DNA from: Nocardia vulneris
GTDB lineage: Bacteria > Actinomycetota > Actinomycetes > Mycobacteriales > Mycobacteriaceae
Direction of reading: 5' to 3'
Assembly (NCBI RefSeq): GCF_001613425.1
Contig: NZ_BDCI01000017.1
Span: 62,001 to 126,000, forward strand
Length of the DNA: 64,000 nt
The notes beneath the pieces are model-generated. The model worked only from the letters and a program-made list of their open reading frames with translations. It had not been told where the DNA came from and did not search any database. Position 1 is the first letter of the stretch. Each line of letters starts with the position of its first letter. This document shows positions 56,955 through 64,000 of the stretch, one piece after another. Both the position numbers and the translations under genes were made by a program.

Positions 56955-58436
56955 ATGGGCGACGAGCGTCAAATCCTCACCCCCGGCGAAACCTGCTGGC
57001 AGATCGCACGTGCCGACCGGCTGGCGTGCATCGTCGACGCGGCCGACTACTTCCGGCACGCAAAGTCCGCGATGTTGCAGGCCCGCAAGCGCATCGTGCT
57101 GATCGGCTGGGACTTCGACACCCGGATCAAGTTCGAGCCGCGGGAGCAGACCCTCGAGGGACCGAACCGGCTGGGCAAGTTCCTGTCCTGGCTGCCGAAG
57201 CAGCGGCCGGATCTCGATATCTACCTGCTGAAATGGAATGTCGGCGCGTTCGCGGCGATCGGTCGTGGCATGACGCCGATCTTCGTCGTCAACTGGCTGA
57301 CCGATCGCCGATTGCATCTCGAGATGGACGGCGCGCATCCGATCGGCTCGGCCCATCATCAGAAGATCGTGGTGATCGATGACGCGCTCGCGTTCTGCGG
57401 CGGCATCGATATGACCGTCGACCGCTGGGACACCAGCGACCATCAGGACGACAACCACTATCGCACCGAGCCGAACGGCCACCGCTACGGACCGTGGCAC
57501 GACGCGACCACCGCCGTCGACGGCGAGGCGGCGAAGGCGATCGGCGAACTGGCCCGCGCCCGCTGGAAGGCGGCGACGGGCGAACAACTGGCCCCCGTCG
57601 ACGAGATCGCCGGGCAGACACCGTGGCCGGACGGACTCGCGCCGACCATGCGCTCGGTGGCGGTGGGCGTCGCACGGACGCTGCCCGAACTCGCCGACCG
57701 CGCCGAGGTGCGCGAAATCGAAGCGCTGTATCTGGCGGCGATCGCGGGCGCCACCCGCTCGCTGTACATCGAAAGCCAGTACCTGGCCTCGCGCACCCTG
57801 GCCGAGGCGATCGCCGCGCGGCTGCGCGAGCCGGGCGGTCCGGAGATCGTGCTGGTGCTGCCGCGGCACGCGGACGGCTGGCTCGAACAGCAGACGATGG
57901 ACGGGGCTCGCCGTCGCCTCCTGCACCTGCTGTGGCAGGCCGACACCGAACACCGGCTGGGCGTCTACTACCCGGTGACCGCGGCCGGTGCGCCGATCTA
58001 CGTGCACGCCAAAGTGCTCGTGATGGACGATCGGCTGCTGCGAGTGGGCTCGTCGAACCTCAACAACCGGTCGATGGGCTTCGACACCGAATGCGATCTG
58101 GCGGTAGAGGTCACCCCCGGCACCGCGGACGGCCCGGTGCTGCGGGAAACCATTCTCGGGATCCGGCGCCAGTTGATCTGCGAACATCTCGACGCCGAGC
58201 CCGCGAAGTTCGACGCCGCCCTCGCCGAGACCTCGTCCCTGCTGCGCACCGTCGAGACGCTCCGCTGCTCCGGCCGCACCCTGGTGCGGTTCGAACCGGA
58301 AACCGTTGCGAACGAAGACAGTCCGCTCGCCGAGAACGAGTTGATGGATCCCGAGCGCACCCCACCGAGCCTGTGGGACACCCCGGTGCTCAGCCGCAGC
58401 CTCCGCAGATTGAAGGCGGGCGCGGTGCGCTGGTAG
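56955..58436 (+). CDS. Phospholipase D family protein
   Basis: This 493-residue enzyme has two HKD half-sites. The first is HHQKIVVIDDALAFCGGIDMT near residue 137, the second VHAKVLVMDDRLLRVGSSNLNNRSMG near residue 350. The spacing and length match bacterial cardiolipin-synthase / PLD-type transphosphatidylases. No signal peptide or membrane segment is seen, so it is cytosolic or peripheral. An in-frame TTG at 56925 exists but ATG 56955 is normal. It hydrolyses or transfers phosphatidyl groups on phospholipids. The histidine-kinase gene converges from the other side, six bases after its stop. Confidence 0.92.
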   Translation: MGDERQILTPGETCWQIARADRLACIVDAADYFRHAKSAMLQARKRIVLIGWDFDTRIKFEPREQTLEGPNRLGKFLSWLPKQRPDLDIYLLKWNVGAFAAIGRGMTPIFVVNWLTDRRLHLEMDGAHPIGSAHHQKIVVIDDALAFCGGIDMTVDRWDTSDHQDDNHYRTEPNGHRYGPWHDATTAVDGEAAKAIGELARARWKAATGEQLAPVDEIAGQTPWPDGLAPTMRSVAVGVARTLPELADRAEVREIEALYLAAIAGATRSLYIESQYLASRTLAEAIAARLREPGGPEIVLVLPRHADGWLEQQTMDGARRRLLHLLWQADTEHRLGVYYPVTAAGAPIYVHAKVLVMDDRLLRVGSSNLNNRSMGFDTECDLAVEVTPGTADGPVLRETILGIRRQLICEHLDAEPAKFDAALAETSSLLRTVETLRCSGRTLVRFEPETVANEDSPLAENELMDPERTPPSLWDTPVLSRSLRRLKAGAVRW

Positions 58437-58442
58437 GCACGG

Positions 58443-59543
58443 CTAGACGCCGCGGTGCCCGTCGGGACCGGTGCCGGGGAGCCGCACCGTCACGATCAGC
58501 CCGCCGTCGAGACGTGGTGTGAGGGTGAGGATTCCGTGGTGGGCCTGGGTGATGCTGTGCACGATCGCCAGGCCGAGGCCGACACCGGAGTGATGCGTGC
58601 GCACGCGTTGGGTGCCGCGTTGAAACGGCTCGGTCAGCGTGGCAACCATCGGCGGGCTGAGCTTTTCACCTGTGTTCTCGACCGCGAGCACCACCGCGCC
58701 GGGCTGCGCGTAGGTGGTGATCCACGCGACGCCGTGTTCGGGCAGGTTGTGCACGATGGCGTTGTGCACGAGGTTCGTCGTCAGCTGCAGCAGCAGGGCG
58801 TGCGATCCGACGACGGGGGTCACCTCGCCCGAGGTCTCCAGCGTGACACCGTGCTGTTCGGCAAGGGCGAGCAGCGTTTCGGTGGCTTCCTCGGCGAGCA
58901 GCGACAGATCGACGTGCTCGCGCGTGAACGACCGTCGGTCGGCGCGGCTGAGCAGCAGCAGGGCTTCGGTGAGATCGATGGCTCGCGCGTTGACCGTGTG
59001 CAGGCGATCGACCAGTTCGCCGGCGTCGCGCCCGCGATCGGTGCGGGCCACGTCGAGCAGTGTCTGTGTGATCGCGAGCGGGGTGCGTAGTTCGTGTGAG
59101 GCGTTCGCGGCGAACCGCTGCTGTTCGGCGACGTGTGCTTCCAGCCGGGCGAGCATCGTGTCGAAAGCGTCGGCGAGTTCCCGGAATTCGTCGCGGCGAC
59201 CCGGCAGCCGGATCCGGTGCGACAGCGACGCGTCGGCGGCCAGCCGCACAGCATCGGTGATGCGGGTCAAGGGGGCGAGCATCCGGCCGGCGAGCAGCCA
59301 GCCGCCCGCGAGCCCGAACACCAGCAGGAAGCCGAGCACGGCGACCACGAACGGCGCGAACGCACGGACGAGGACCGAACGGTTGATCCAGAAGTTGCCG
59401 TCGGTGTCGATCCAGCCGGCGGGCATGAAATACAAATAGAAGACCAGCAGGGCCGTGAGCAGCAGCACGCCGGTGAGCATGAGGAAACCGGCGTAGCTGA
59501 GGGTGAGTTTGAGACGAACGCTCAAACCCGGTGCCCTATCCAC
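58443..59543 (-). CDS. Sensor histidine kinase (two transmembrane segments)
   Basis: This 366-residue kinase has N-terminal helices at residues 8-41 and 63-90 that flank a short extracytoplasmic loop with DTDGNFWINR. A HAMP linker follows (RMLAPLTRITDAVRLAAD), with the phospho-acceptor box FAANASHELRTPLAITQTLLD near 150 and an HATPase part with N-box TNLVHNAIVH near 262 and G-box GVGLGLAIVHS near 322. GTG 59543 overlaps the response-regulator stop by eight bases, so the two form one operon. The neighbouring VanY-like gene suggests cell-wall sensing. Confidence 0.92.
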   Translation of the reverse strand: MDRAPGLSVRLKLTLSYAGFLMLTGVLLLTALLVFYLYFMPAGWIDTDGNFWINRSVLVRAFAPFVVAVLGFLLVFGLAGGWLLAGRMLAPLTRITDAVRLAADASLSHRIRLPGRRDEFRELADAFDTMLARLEAHVAEQQRFAANASHELRTPLAITQTLLDVARTDRGRDAGELVDRLHTVNARAIDLTEALLLLSRADRRSFTREHVDLSLLAEEATETLLALAEQHGVTLETSGEVTPVVGSHALLLQLTTNLVHNAIVHNLPEHGVAWITTYAQPGAVVLAVENTGEKLSPPMVATLTEPFQRGTQRVRTHHSGVGLGLAIVHSITQAHHGILTLTPRLDGGLIVTVRLPGTGPDGHRGV

Positions 59544-60219
59544 CCTCCCCGCCCTCCGCGCCCGGGCCGATGCGGTAGCCGACGCCGGGCACCGTCGTGA
59601 TGAGCCACGGTTCGCCGAGGCGTTTACGCAGCGCCGAGACCGTGATGCGGACGGCGTTGGTGAACGGGTCGGCGTTCTCGTCCCAGGCCCGTTCCAGCAG
59701 TTCCTCGGCGCTGACGACCCCGCCCTCGGCGGCGACCAGCACCTCGAGCACCGCGAACTGTTTCCTGGTCAGCGCGACGTAGCGGCCGTCGCGGTAGACC
59801 TCCCGCCGGAACGGATCCAGCCGCAACCCCGCGATTTCGCGCACGGGCGGTCTGCTGTGCGCGCGGCGCCGGTCCAATGCGCGCAGCCGCAGCACGAGTT
59901 CCTGGAGCACGAACGGTTTGGTGAGGTAGTCGTCGGCGCCGAGGCCGAAGCCGCTCGCCTTGTCGTCGAGCCGATCCGCGGCGGTGAGCATCAGGATCGG
60001 CATACCGCTGCCCGATGCGACGATGCGTTTCGCGATCTCGTCGCCCGAGGGCCCCGGAATGTCCCGGTCGAGCACGGCGATGTCGTAGGAGTTGATGCTC
60101 AGCAATTCCAGCGCGGTGTCACCGTCGCCGGCGGTATCGGCGGCGATCGCGGCCAAGCGCAGGCCGTCGCGAATGGCTTCGGCCAAATAGGGTTCGTCCT
60201 CGACGATCAATACACGCAT
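59536..60219 (-). CDS. OmpR/PhoB-type response regulator
   Basis: This 227-residue response regulator has an acidic pocket in IVEDEPYL, phospho-acceptor Asp in IAVLDRDIPG near residue 51, Thr/Lys conserved residues in MLTAADR and YLTKPF, and a C-terminal winged helix (ALTRKQFAVLEVLVAAEGGVVSAEELLERAWDENADPFTNAVRITVSALRKRLG). It lies upstream of and overlaps its kinase gene. The start is ATG 60219, with weak GAGAG upstream. It is divergent from the VanY-like gene, whose promoter contains 11-bp-phased CATATCG repeats and is the probable target. Confidence 0.92.
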   Translation of the reverse strand: MRVLIVEDEPYLAEAIRDGLRLAAIAADTAGDGDTALELLSINSYDIAVLDRDIPGPSGDEIAKRIVASGSGMPILMLTAADRLDDKASGFGLGADDYLTKPFVLQELVLRLRALDRRRAHSRPPVREIAGLRLDPFRREVYRDGRYVALTRKQFAVLEVLVAAEGGVVSAEELLERAWDENADPFTNAVRITVSALRKRLGEPWLITTVPGVGYRIGPGAEGGEGG

Positions 60220-60243
60220 AGACTCTCGATTCTGCCAACCGGG

Positions 60244-60262
60244 ACATATCGCGGGCATATCG
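60244..60262. promoter_or_regulatory. Phased CATATCG direct repeats between rr and vanY-like genes
   Basis: ACATATCG (60244-60251) and GCATATCG (60255-60262) are 11 bp apart. Head-to-tail phased sites of this kind are how OmpR/PhoB-type regulators bind. They lie in the 89-bp gap of the divergent regulator and carboxypeptidase genes. Confidence 0.6.
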
Positions 60263-60308
60263 AAAACCACATACGCGCCGGCAACACCGCGCTGCCTTCA
60301 CTGAAGGC

Positions 60309-60908
60309 ATGAAACACCATCGATCAGCCCGGCGGACCCGATCGCGGGTTCTCGTCGCGCTCCTGTTCGTCGGCGCGCCCGTCGCGGGCGTCGCCGTCTA
60401 CCACTCGCTGGCACCGTTGACCTTCTCGGCCGCGCGGTCCCTCGGTGACCACTACGGCCCGCACCGGTCTGCGCCCTCGCCCGGCGCGACGGTTTTCGAC
60501 GACCGAGCGCCGTCCGTCGCCAACCTCGACCCCGACCTGCTCGATGCCCTGCGCCGGGCCGCCGGCGACGCCGCGGCGGACGGCATCGAGTTCGTCGTCA
60601 ACAGCGGCTGGCGTTCGGCACAGGACCAGCAGCAGCTGCTCCGCGAAGCGGTCTCGAAGTACGGCTCCGCGCAGGAAGCCGCCCGCTGGGTAGCCACCCC
60701 CGACACGTCCGCGCACGTCTCGGGCGACGCGGTGGACATCGGGCCCACCGACAGCGCGGCGTGGCTGGCCCGGCACGGCGCCGCCTACGGGCTGTGCCAG
60801 ATCTACGACAACGAACCCTGGCACTACGAACTGCGCCCCGAAGCCGTCGAATACGGTTGTCCGGCAACGTATGCCGACCCCACCGAGGACCCACGGATGC
60901 AGCGCTGA
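60309..60908 (+). CDS. VanY-like D-alanyl-D-alanine carboxypeptidase (M15)
   Basis: This 199-residue M15B peptidase has an uncleaved-type signal/anchor (basic RRTRSRVLVALLFVGAPVAGVAVYH, residues 8-32). The metal site is SAHVSGDAVDIG (His near residue 138 and the following Asp) and WHYE (second metal His near 180). A substrate-binding Arg is in NSGWRSAQDQQQLL. It removes the terminal D-Ala from peptidoglycan precursors outside the membrane. A divergent two-component system gives a VanR-VanS-VanY-like set without vanH, A or X. Resistance to glycopeptides is therefore not implied, and cell-wall maintenance is likelier. Confidence 0.9.
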   Translation: MKHHRSARRTRSRVLVALLFVGAPVAGVAVYHSLAPLTFSAARSLGDHYGPHRSAPSPGATVFDDRAPSVANLDPDLLDALRRAAGDAAADGIEFVVNSGWRSAQDQQQLLREAVSKYGSAQEAARWVATPDTSAHVSGDAVDIGPTDSAAWLARHGAAYGLCQIYDNEPWHYELRPEAVEYGCPATYADPTEDPRMQR

Positions 60909-60999
60909 CCAGCACGGCCGCCCCGGCAGCAGCACCGAGGTGGAGTGCCGGTGCGACCCAGGCACCGGTGAAGAGTGCCTTCGTAGCTGCCTGGCAGGT

Positions 61000-62085
61000 T
61001 CACAGCACTACGACCGAGCGCAGCACCTCCTCGTTGCGTAGTTTTCGGAACGCGTCTTCTACCTGGTCGAGCGGGATGGTCTCGGTGACGAAGGCATCCA
61101 GATCGAGGCAGCCCTGCCGGTACAGGCCGATCAGGAACGGGAAGTCGCGAGAGGGGAGGCAGTTGCCGTACCAGGCGGATTTGAGTGCTCCACCGCCGAC
61201 CCGCAGGTCGAGCAGCGGGATGTCGAGCACGATATCGGGGGTGGGCACACCGAGCAGCACGACCGTTCCCGCGGTATCGCGGCTGTAGAAGGCCTGCTTC
61301 CAGGTGTCGAGCCGTCCGATCGCGTCGATCACCACGTCCGCGCCGTGACCGCCGGTGAGTTCGCGGATGCGGGCGACCGGTTCGGTGGTGCGTGCGTCGA
61401 CGAGGTGCGTGGCACCGAACTGCCGGGCCCAGCCGAGCCGGCGCCGGTCGGTATCGACCGCGATGATCTGCTCGGCACCGGCGATGCGGGCCCCGGTGAC
61501 CGCGGCACTGCCGATTCCGGCGCAACCGATCACCGCGACGGTGTCGCCCCGATCGACCGCGCCGGTCCACAGCGCGGCACCCACTCCCGTCGCGATACCG
61601 CATCCGATCAACGCCGCCGCCGCGGGCACGACATCGGGGTCGACTTTCGTGCACTGCCTGGCGTGCACGAGCGTTTTCTCGGCCAGCGCCCCGAGCCCGA
61701 GCACCGGCGTGAGCGCGGTGCCATCGGCCAGGGTCGGCCGCTGCCCGGCGGTCAAGGGCGCGGCACAGTTCCAGGACTTGCCGCGCCGGCAGGCCCGGCA
61801 GGCCCCGCAGACCGCACGCCAGTTGAGGATCACGAAATCGCCCGGCCCGATCTCGGTCACGCCCGCACCGACCGCCTCGACCGTGCCCGACGCCTCGTGT
61901 CCCAGCAGCATCGGGAAATCGCCGCCGCCGCTCCCGTCCCGGTAATTCGCATCGGTATGGCACACACCGCAGGCCTGGATCCGGACTACCGCCTCGCCGG
62001 GTCCAGGGTCCGGAATTACTATCTCGGCCACCACGACCGCGGCGCCCACCGACCTCGCGACCACGCCGAGAACGGTCTGCACCAT
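61000..62085 (-). CDS. mscR: S-(hydroxymethyl)mycothiol dehydrogenase
   Basis: This 361-residue zinc-containing alcohol dehydrogenase begins MVQTVLGVVARSVGAAVVVAEIVIPDPGPGEAVVRIQACGVCHTD, which closely follows mycothiol-dependent formaldehyde dehydrogenase (MscR). Catalytic zinc ligands are Cys in CGVCHTD and His-Glu in LLGHEASG. The structural zinc site is CGACRACRRGKSWNC near residue 95. NAD binding is VAVIGCAGIGSAAVTGA near 185. It oxidises the formaldehyde-mycothiol adduct to S-formylmycothiol and can also reduce S-nitrosomycothiol. ATG 62085 follows GGAGGAGG. Its presence indicates a mycothiol-making actinomycete. Confidence 0.92.
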   Translation of the reverse strand: MVQTVLGVVARSVGAAVVVAEIVIPDPGPGEAVVRIQACGVCHTDANYRDGSGGGDFPMLLGHEASGTVEAVGAGVTEIGPGDFVILNWRAVCGACRACRRGKSWNCAAPLTAGQRPTLADGTALTPVLGLGALAEKTLVHARQCTKVDPDVVPAAAALIGCGIATGVGAALWTGAVDRGDTVAVIGCAGIGSAAVTGARIAGAEQIIAVDTDRRRLGWARQFGATHLVDARTTEPVARIRELTGGHGADVVIDAIGRLDTWKQAFYSRDTAGTVVLLGVPTPDIVLDIPLLDLRVGGGALKSAWYGNCLPSRDFPFLIGLYRQGCLDLDAFVTETIPLDQVEDAFRKLRNEEVLRSVVVL

Positions 62086-62215
62086 GCCTGCCTCCTCCGA
62101 CTGAGCCGAGTTCTCGCAGTTCACCGCCAGTGACGCTCTCGACGGAAGCTACCGTGCCGCGGCTCGCCGGGCGCGCAACGCGGCGGGTTTCGACCCTGCC
62201 GTCCCGCGAGTCCGT

Positions 62216-62662
62216 TCAGAAGGGGCGGAAAGCGCGATCGGCGTCGGGGTCTGCGGCGGCGGTGATGATTTCGGTGAGCACGGCCCGGACCATGGCGATG
62301 TGTTCCGGGCCGACCCGGGCAGCCAGTCGCCGCTCGTAGTCGGCGTGGAACTCGCGCACCTTCCGCAAAATATCGCGGCCCCGGTCGGACAGGTGCAGGG
62401 TCTTGGCGCGTTTGTCCGCCGGGTCCGGTCTGCGCTCGACGTACCCGTGCCGGACCATCTCGTCGACCACCTTGGCCGCGCCCTGCGCGGTGATACCCAG
62501 CTGCCCGGCCAATTGGCTTGCGGTGAGCGGGCTTTCGGCCAGGGCGCGGAGCACGTAGCCGTAGGAGGCGCCGGTCAGGTGGTAGCCGAACGTGGCGAGA
62601 TGGGCGTGCAACTCCCGCACGAACCCCTGGTAGGCCTGTCCGAGCATGATCCCGAAATCCAT
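62216..62662 (-). CDS. MarR family regulator
   Basis: This 148-residue MarR protein has a winged helix in LTASQLAGQLGITAQGAAKVVDEMVRHGYVERRPDPADKRAKTLHLSDRG. The N-terminal helix and C-terminal dimer helices are of normal length. ATG 62662 follows GGAG. It is divergent from the two tandem cupin genes across a perfect palindrome at 62687, so it probably represses both itself and the cupins. The DNA-reading helix differs from the two MarR paralogues at 28 and 38 kb. Confidence 0.9.
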   Translation of the reverse strand: MDFGIMLGQAYQGFVRELHAHLATFGYHLTGASYGYVLRALAESPLTASQLAGQLGITAQGAAKVVDEMVRHGYVERRPDPADKRAKTLHLSDRGRDILRKVREFHADYERRLAARVGPEHIAMVRAVLTEIITAAADPDADRAFRPF

Positions 62663-62686
62663 CCTTGACGCTCCTGCCGTCGATAT

Positions 62687-62704
62687 GTTCAACTCTAGTT
62701 GAAC
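62687..62704. promoter_or_regulatory. GTTCAACT-N2-AGTTGAAC palindrome, MarR operator
   Basis: A perfect 8-2-8 inverted repeat lies 24 bases before the marR start and 28 before the first cupin start. A further half site AGTTGAA lies at 62710-62716. The position suits repression in both directions. Confidence 0.75.
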
Positions 62705-62732
62705 ACCCTAGTTGAAGATCCGGAGTTACACC

Positions 62733-63107
62733 ATGCCAGTCGTCACATCCGCCACCGCACCCACCTTCGAGGCCCCGTTCATGACCGCCGTCGGCCTGGC
62801 CGCGCCGAGCCGGGGATCCACCGAGAACAGCGTGTGGCGCTTCGTCATGCACCCGGGCAATCCCGGTCATGCCCATGCGGTGTCGCGCGAGGAGATCTTC
62901 GTCGCGCTGTCCGGGCAGGCCAGCGTCACAATCGACGGCGAGACGCGCGAATTGCACGCGGGCGACGCCCTGATCGTCCCGGCGCACACCGTATTCAGCG
63001 TCTCGGTCCCCGGCGACGAACCGTTCGAGGCGGTCGCGATCCTGCCCGTCGGCGCGTATGCCCAAGCACCCGGCGGCGATCCGATCAGCCCGCCGTGGGC
63101 TCAATAG
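62733..63107 (+). CDS. Cupin-domain protein (first of a tandem pair)
   Basis: This 124-residue single-domain cupin has cupin motif 1 as GHAHAVSREEIFVALSGQASVTIDG (His-x-His and Glu ligands) and motif 2 as DALIVPAHTVFSVSV. A C-terminal AILPVGAYAQAPGGDPISPPWAQ tail is shared with its neighbour. It is a metal-binding, probably small-molecule oxygenase or isomerase. GGAG lies eight bases before ATG 62733. The frame could be extended to 62712, but that lies in the operator. It is probably induced together with the second cupin through the MarR protein. Confidence 0.88.
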   Translation: MPVVTSATAPTFEAPFMTAVGLAAPSRGSTENSVWRFVMHPGNPGHAHAVSREEIFVALSGQASVTIDGETRELHAGDALIVPAHTVFSVSVPGDEPFEAVAILPVGAYAQAPGGDPISPPWAQ

Positions 63108-63139
63108 TCCCATCCAGCAAGAGTTTTCACAGGAGAAAC

Positions 63140-63514
63140 ATGCCTTTCATCACCGCCGCCGAAGCCCCGCGCTTCGAGAACGAGCACGCAAGTTTCATCG
63201 GCCTGGCCGCACCCAGCCGCGGTGCCACCGAGAACTGCGCCTGGCGGCTCACCCTCGAACCGGGCGTGGACGCCCCGCCGCATGCCCTCGACCGCGAGGA
63301 GATCTTCATCGCCGTCTCCGGCGCGATGACCGTCACCATCGACGGTGAAACCCACACCGTCGCAGCCGGAGACGCCCTCATCGTGCCCGCACACCAGCAG
63401 TTCGCGATGGCCAACCCGCACGCCGAACCGTTCGAAGCCGTCGTGGTGCTGCCGGTCGGCGGGCAGGGACTCATCCCCGGCCAGCCGCCGGTCACCGCGC
63501 CTTGGGCGCGCTGA
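63140..63514 (+). CDS. Cupin-domain protein (second of a tandem pair)
   Basis: This 124-residue cupin shares GLAAPSRG-TEN, a LDREEIFIAVSGAMTVTIDGE core and the DALIVPAHQQFAM segment with the preceding protein, so the pair arose by tandem duplication. Motif 1 has only one His (PPHALDREEIF, against HAHAV in the first copy), so its metal site may differ. AGGAG lies four bases before ATG 63140. The gap from the first cupin is 32 bases, so one transcript is expected. Confidence 0.88.
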   Translation: MPFITAAEAPRFENEHASFIGLAAPSRGATENCAWRLTLEPGVDAPPHALDREEIFIAVSGAMTVTIDGETHTVAAGDALIVPAHQQFAMANPHAEPFEAVVVLPVGGQGLIPGQPPVTAPWAR

Positions 63515-63546
63515 TCCACAGTGCCGCAAGCATTTCCGCACCGACA

Positions 63547-64000
63547 TCAGGAATGCAGCGTCTGACGCGGGCTGCGGCCGTAACTGGTGCGGTACTCGCC
63601 CGCGAATCGGCCCGGGTTGGTGAAGCCCCAGCGCGCCGCGATCACCGCCACCGTGATTCCGGCGGTCGGGTCGGCGCGCACGAGATCGTCGTGCGCGCCG
63701 GCCAGCCGCGCACGCCGCAGATACTCGGTGGGCGTGGTGTCGAGGTGGTGCCGGAAGGCCGCCTGCAGCGCGCGGGTGCCGATCCGCGCGGCCGCGGCGA
63801 TATCGGTGAGCCCGATCGGATCGGCGAGGTGGGTATCGATATAGGCCTTGGCGCGCCGCACCACCGCGGGTGCCGCGAGCTCATCGATCCGGCGTAGTCG
63901 GTCCTCGGTCGGATTGGGAAAGGTTGCCAGCAGCGCGATCACGAGATTGCGCGCCGCCTCGTGCATACACAGGGCGTTGGTCGCCGCGGCCGCGTTGCCG
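63547..64000 (-). CDS. AraC family regulator, cut by window edge
   Basis: The C-terminal part of an AraC/XylS protein is present; the frame stays open to the window edge. The two HTH motifs are IGLTDIAAAARIGTRALQAAFRHHLDTTPTEYLRRARLAGAHDDLV and VAVIAARWGFTNPGRFAGEYRTSYGRSPRQTL, the second being the well-conserved family signature. The N-terminal ligand domain and the start lie outside. The stop is at 63547, convergent with the second cupin gene. Its targets are not visible here. Confidence 0.9.
   Translation of the reverse strand, partial: GNAAAATNALCMHEAARNLVIALLATFPNPTEDRLRRIDELAAPAVVRRAKAYIDTHLADPIGLTDIAAAARIGTRALQAAFRHHLDTTPTEYLRRARLAGAHDDLVRADPTAGITVAVIAARWGFTNPGRFAGEYRTSYGRSPRQTLHS

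Noticed and set aside
58455..59600. Plus-strand frames over the histidine kinase
   Set aside because: Shadows of a complete kinase with all boxes.
58443..60908. Glycopeptide-resistance cluster
   Set aside because: vanH, ligase and vanX genes are absent, so only a VanY-like enzyme with a two-component system can be claimed.
1..64000. CRISPR arrays, tRNA or rRNA genes, insertion sequences, phage genes
   Set aside because: None was recognised: no regularly spaced direct repeats of 25-40 bases, no transposase or integrase motifs, and no tRNA-like cloverleaf sequence was noticed.

Overview
The window is high-GC DNA from a mycothiol-producing actinomycete, most likely Nocardia or a close relative. 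This rests on the very GC-rich third codon positions, a mycothiol-dependent formaldehyde dehydrogenase, F420/PPOX-type reductases, two cytochromes P450, a mycobacterial-type secretory lipase and many one-component regulators. The genus is an inference. No rRNA, tRNA, CRISPR array or insertion sequence was seen. About 60 protein genes are supported, mostly small regulator-plus-enzyme modules typical of accessory chromosome.

Layout. 0-10 kb: a P450 behind repeated TTAC-N3-GTAA palindromes, a large FAD/NAD-binding protein, a pyruvate-dehydrogenase-E1-like transketolase, an EthD protein, a DSD1-type PLP enzyme, and an HxlR regulator with an F420-reductase-like protein. 10-21 kb: two HD-domain proteins divergent from a secretory lipase across a GTCTC/GAGAC operator cluster, then a beta-lactamase-fold esterase, a methyltransferase, reductases, an ArsR-SRPBCC-RibD operon, and a Gfo/Idh gene divergent from a WYL regulator. 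21-30 kb: a second P450; a PadR-sulfatase-MFS-FGE operon carrying its own formylglycine-generating enzyme; a MarR gene; an amidohydrolase and a deacetylase. 30-36 kb: an IclR gene and a catabolic block (OYE reductase, alpha/beta hydrolase, GntR, beta-hydroxyacid-type dehydrogenase, CMD protein) marked at three places by GTAATAC repeats. 37-39 kb: a DUF1211 membrane protein with a second, paralogous MarR. One long palindrome centred on GTTAATATTAAC recurs at 22.65, 28.13 and 37.20 kb and links these loci into a probable regulon.

39.5-44.4 kb is a Zur-type zinc-import locus (aztBCD divergent from aztA) in which the permease is fused in frame to a second AztD-like beta-propeller that still carries a lipobox. 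46.1-47.6 kb is the most unusual pair: a 97-residue protein with two near-identical 18-residue repeats, overlapping by ATGA with a JmjC/cupin 2-oxoglutarate oxygenase. It looks like an undescribed repeat-core modified-peptide (RiPP-like) system. It is separated by a strong bidirectional terminator from a four-gene minus-strand operon (FAD dehydrogenase, Gfo/Idh, an unrecognised protein, UDP-glucose dehydrogenase) that suggests nucleotide-sugar chemistry.

53-64 kb holds an HTH-transmembrane-carbohydrate-binding-like protein, a threonine-synthase-like enzyme, a cyclase, a phospholipase D, a two-component system divergent from a VanY-like carboxypeptidase, mscR, a MarR gene divergent from tandem cupins, and the end of an AraC gene cut by the window edge. 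All functions are assigned by motif recognition. No database search was run.
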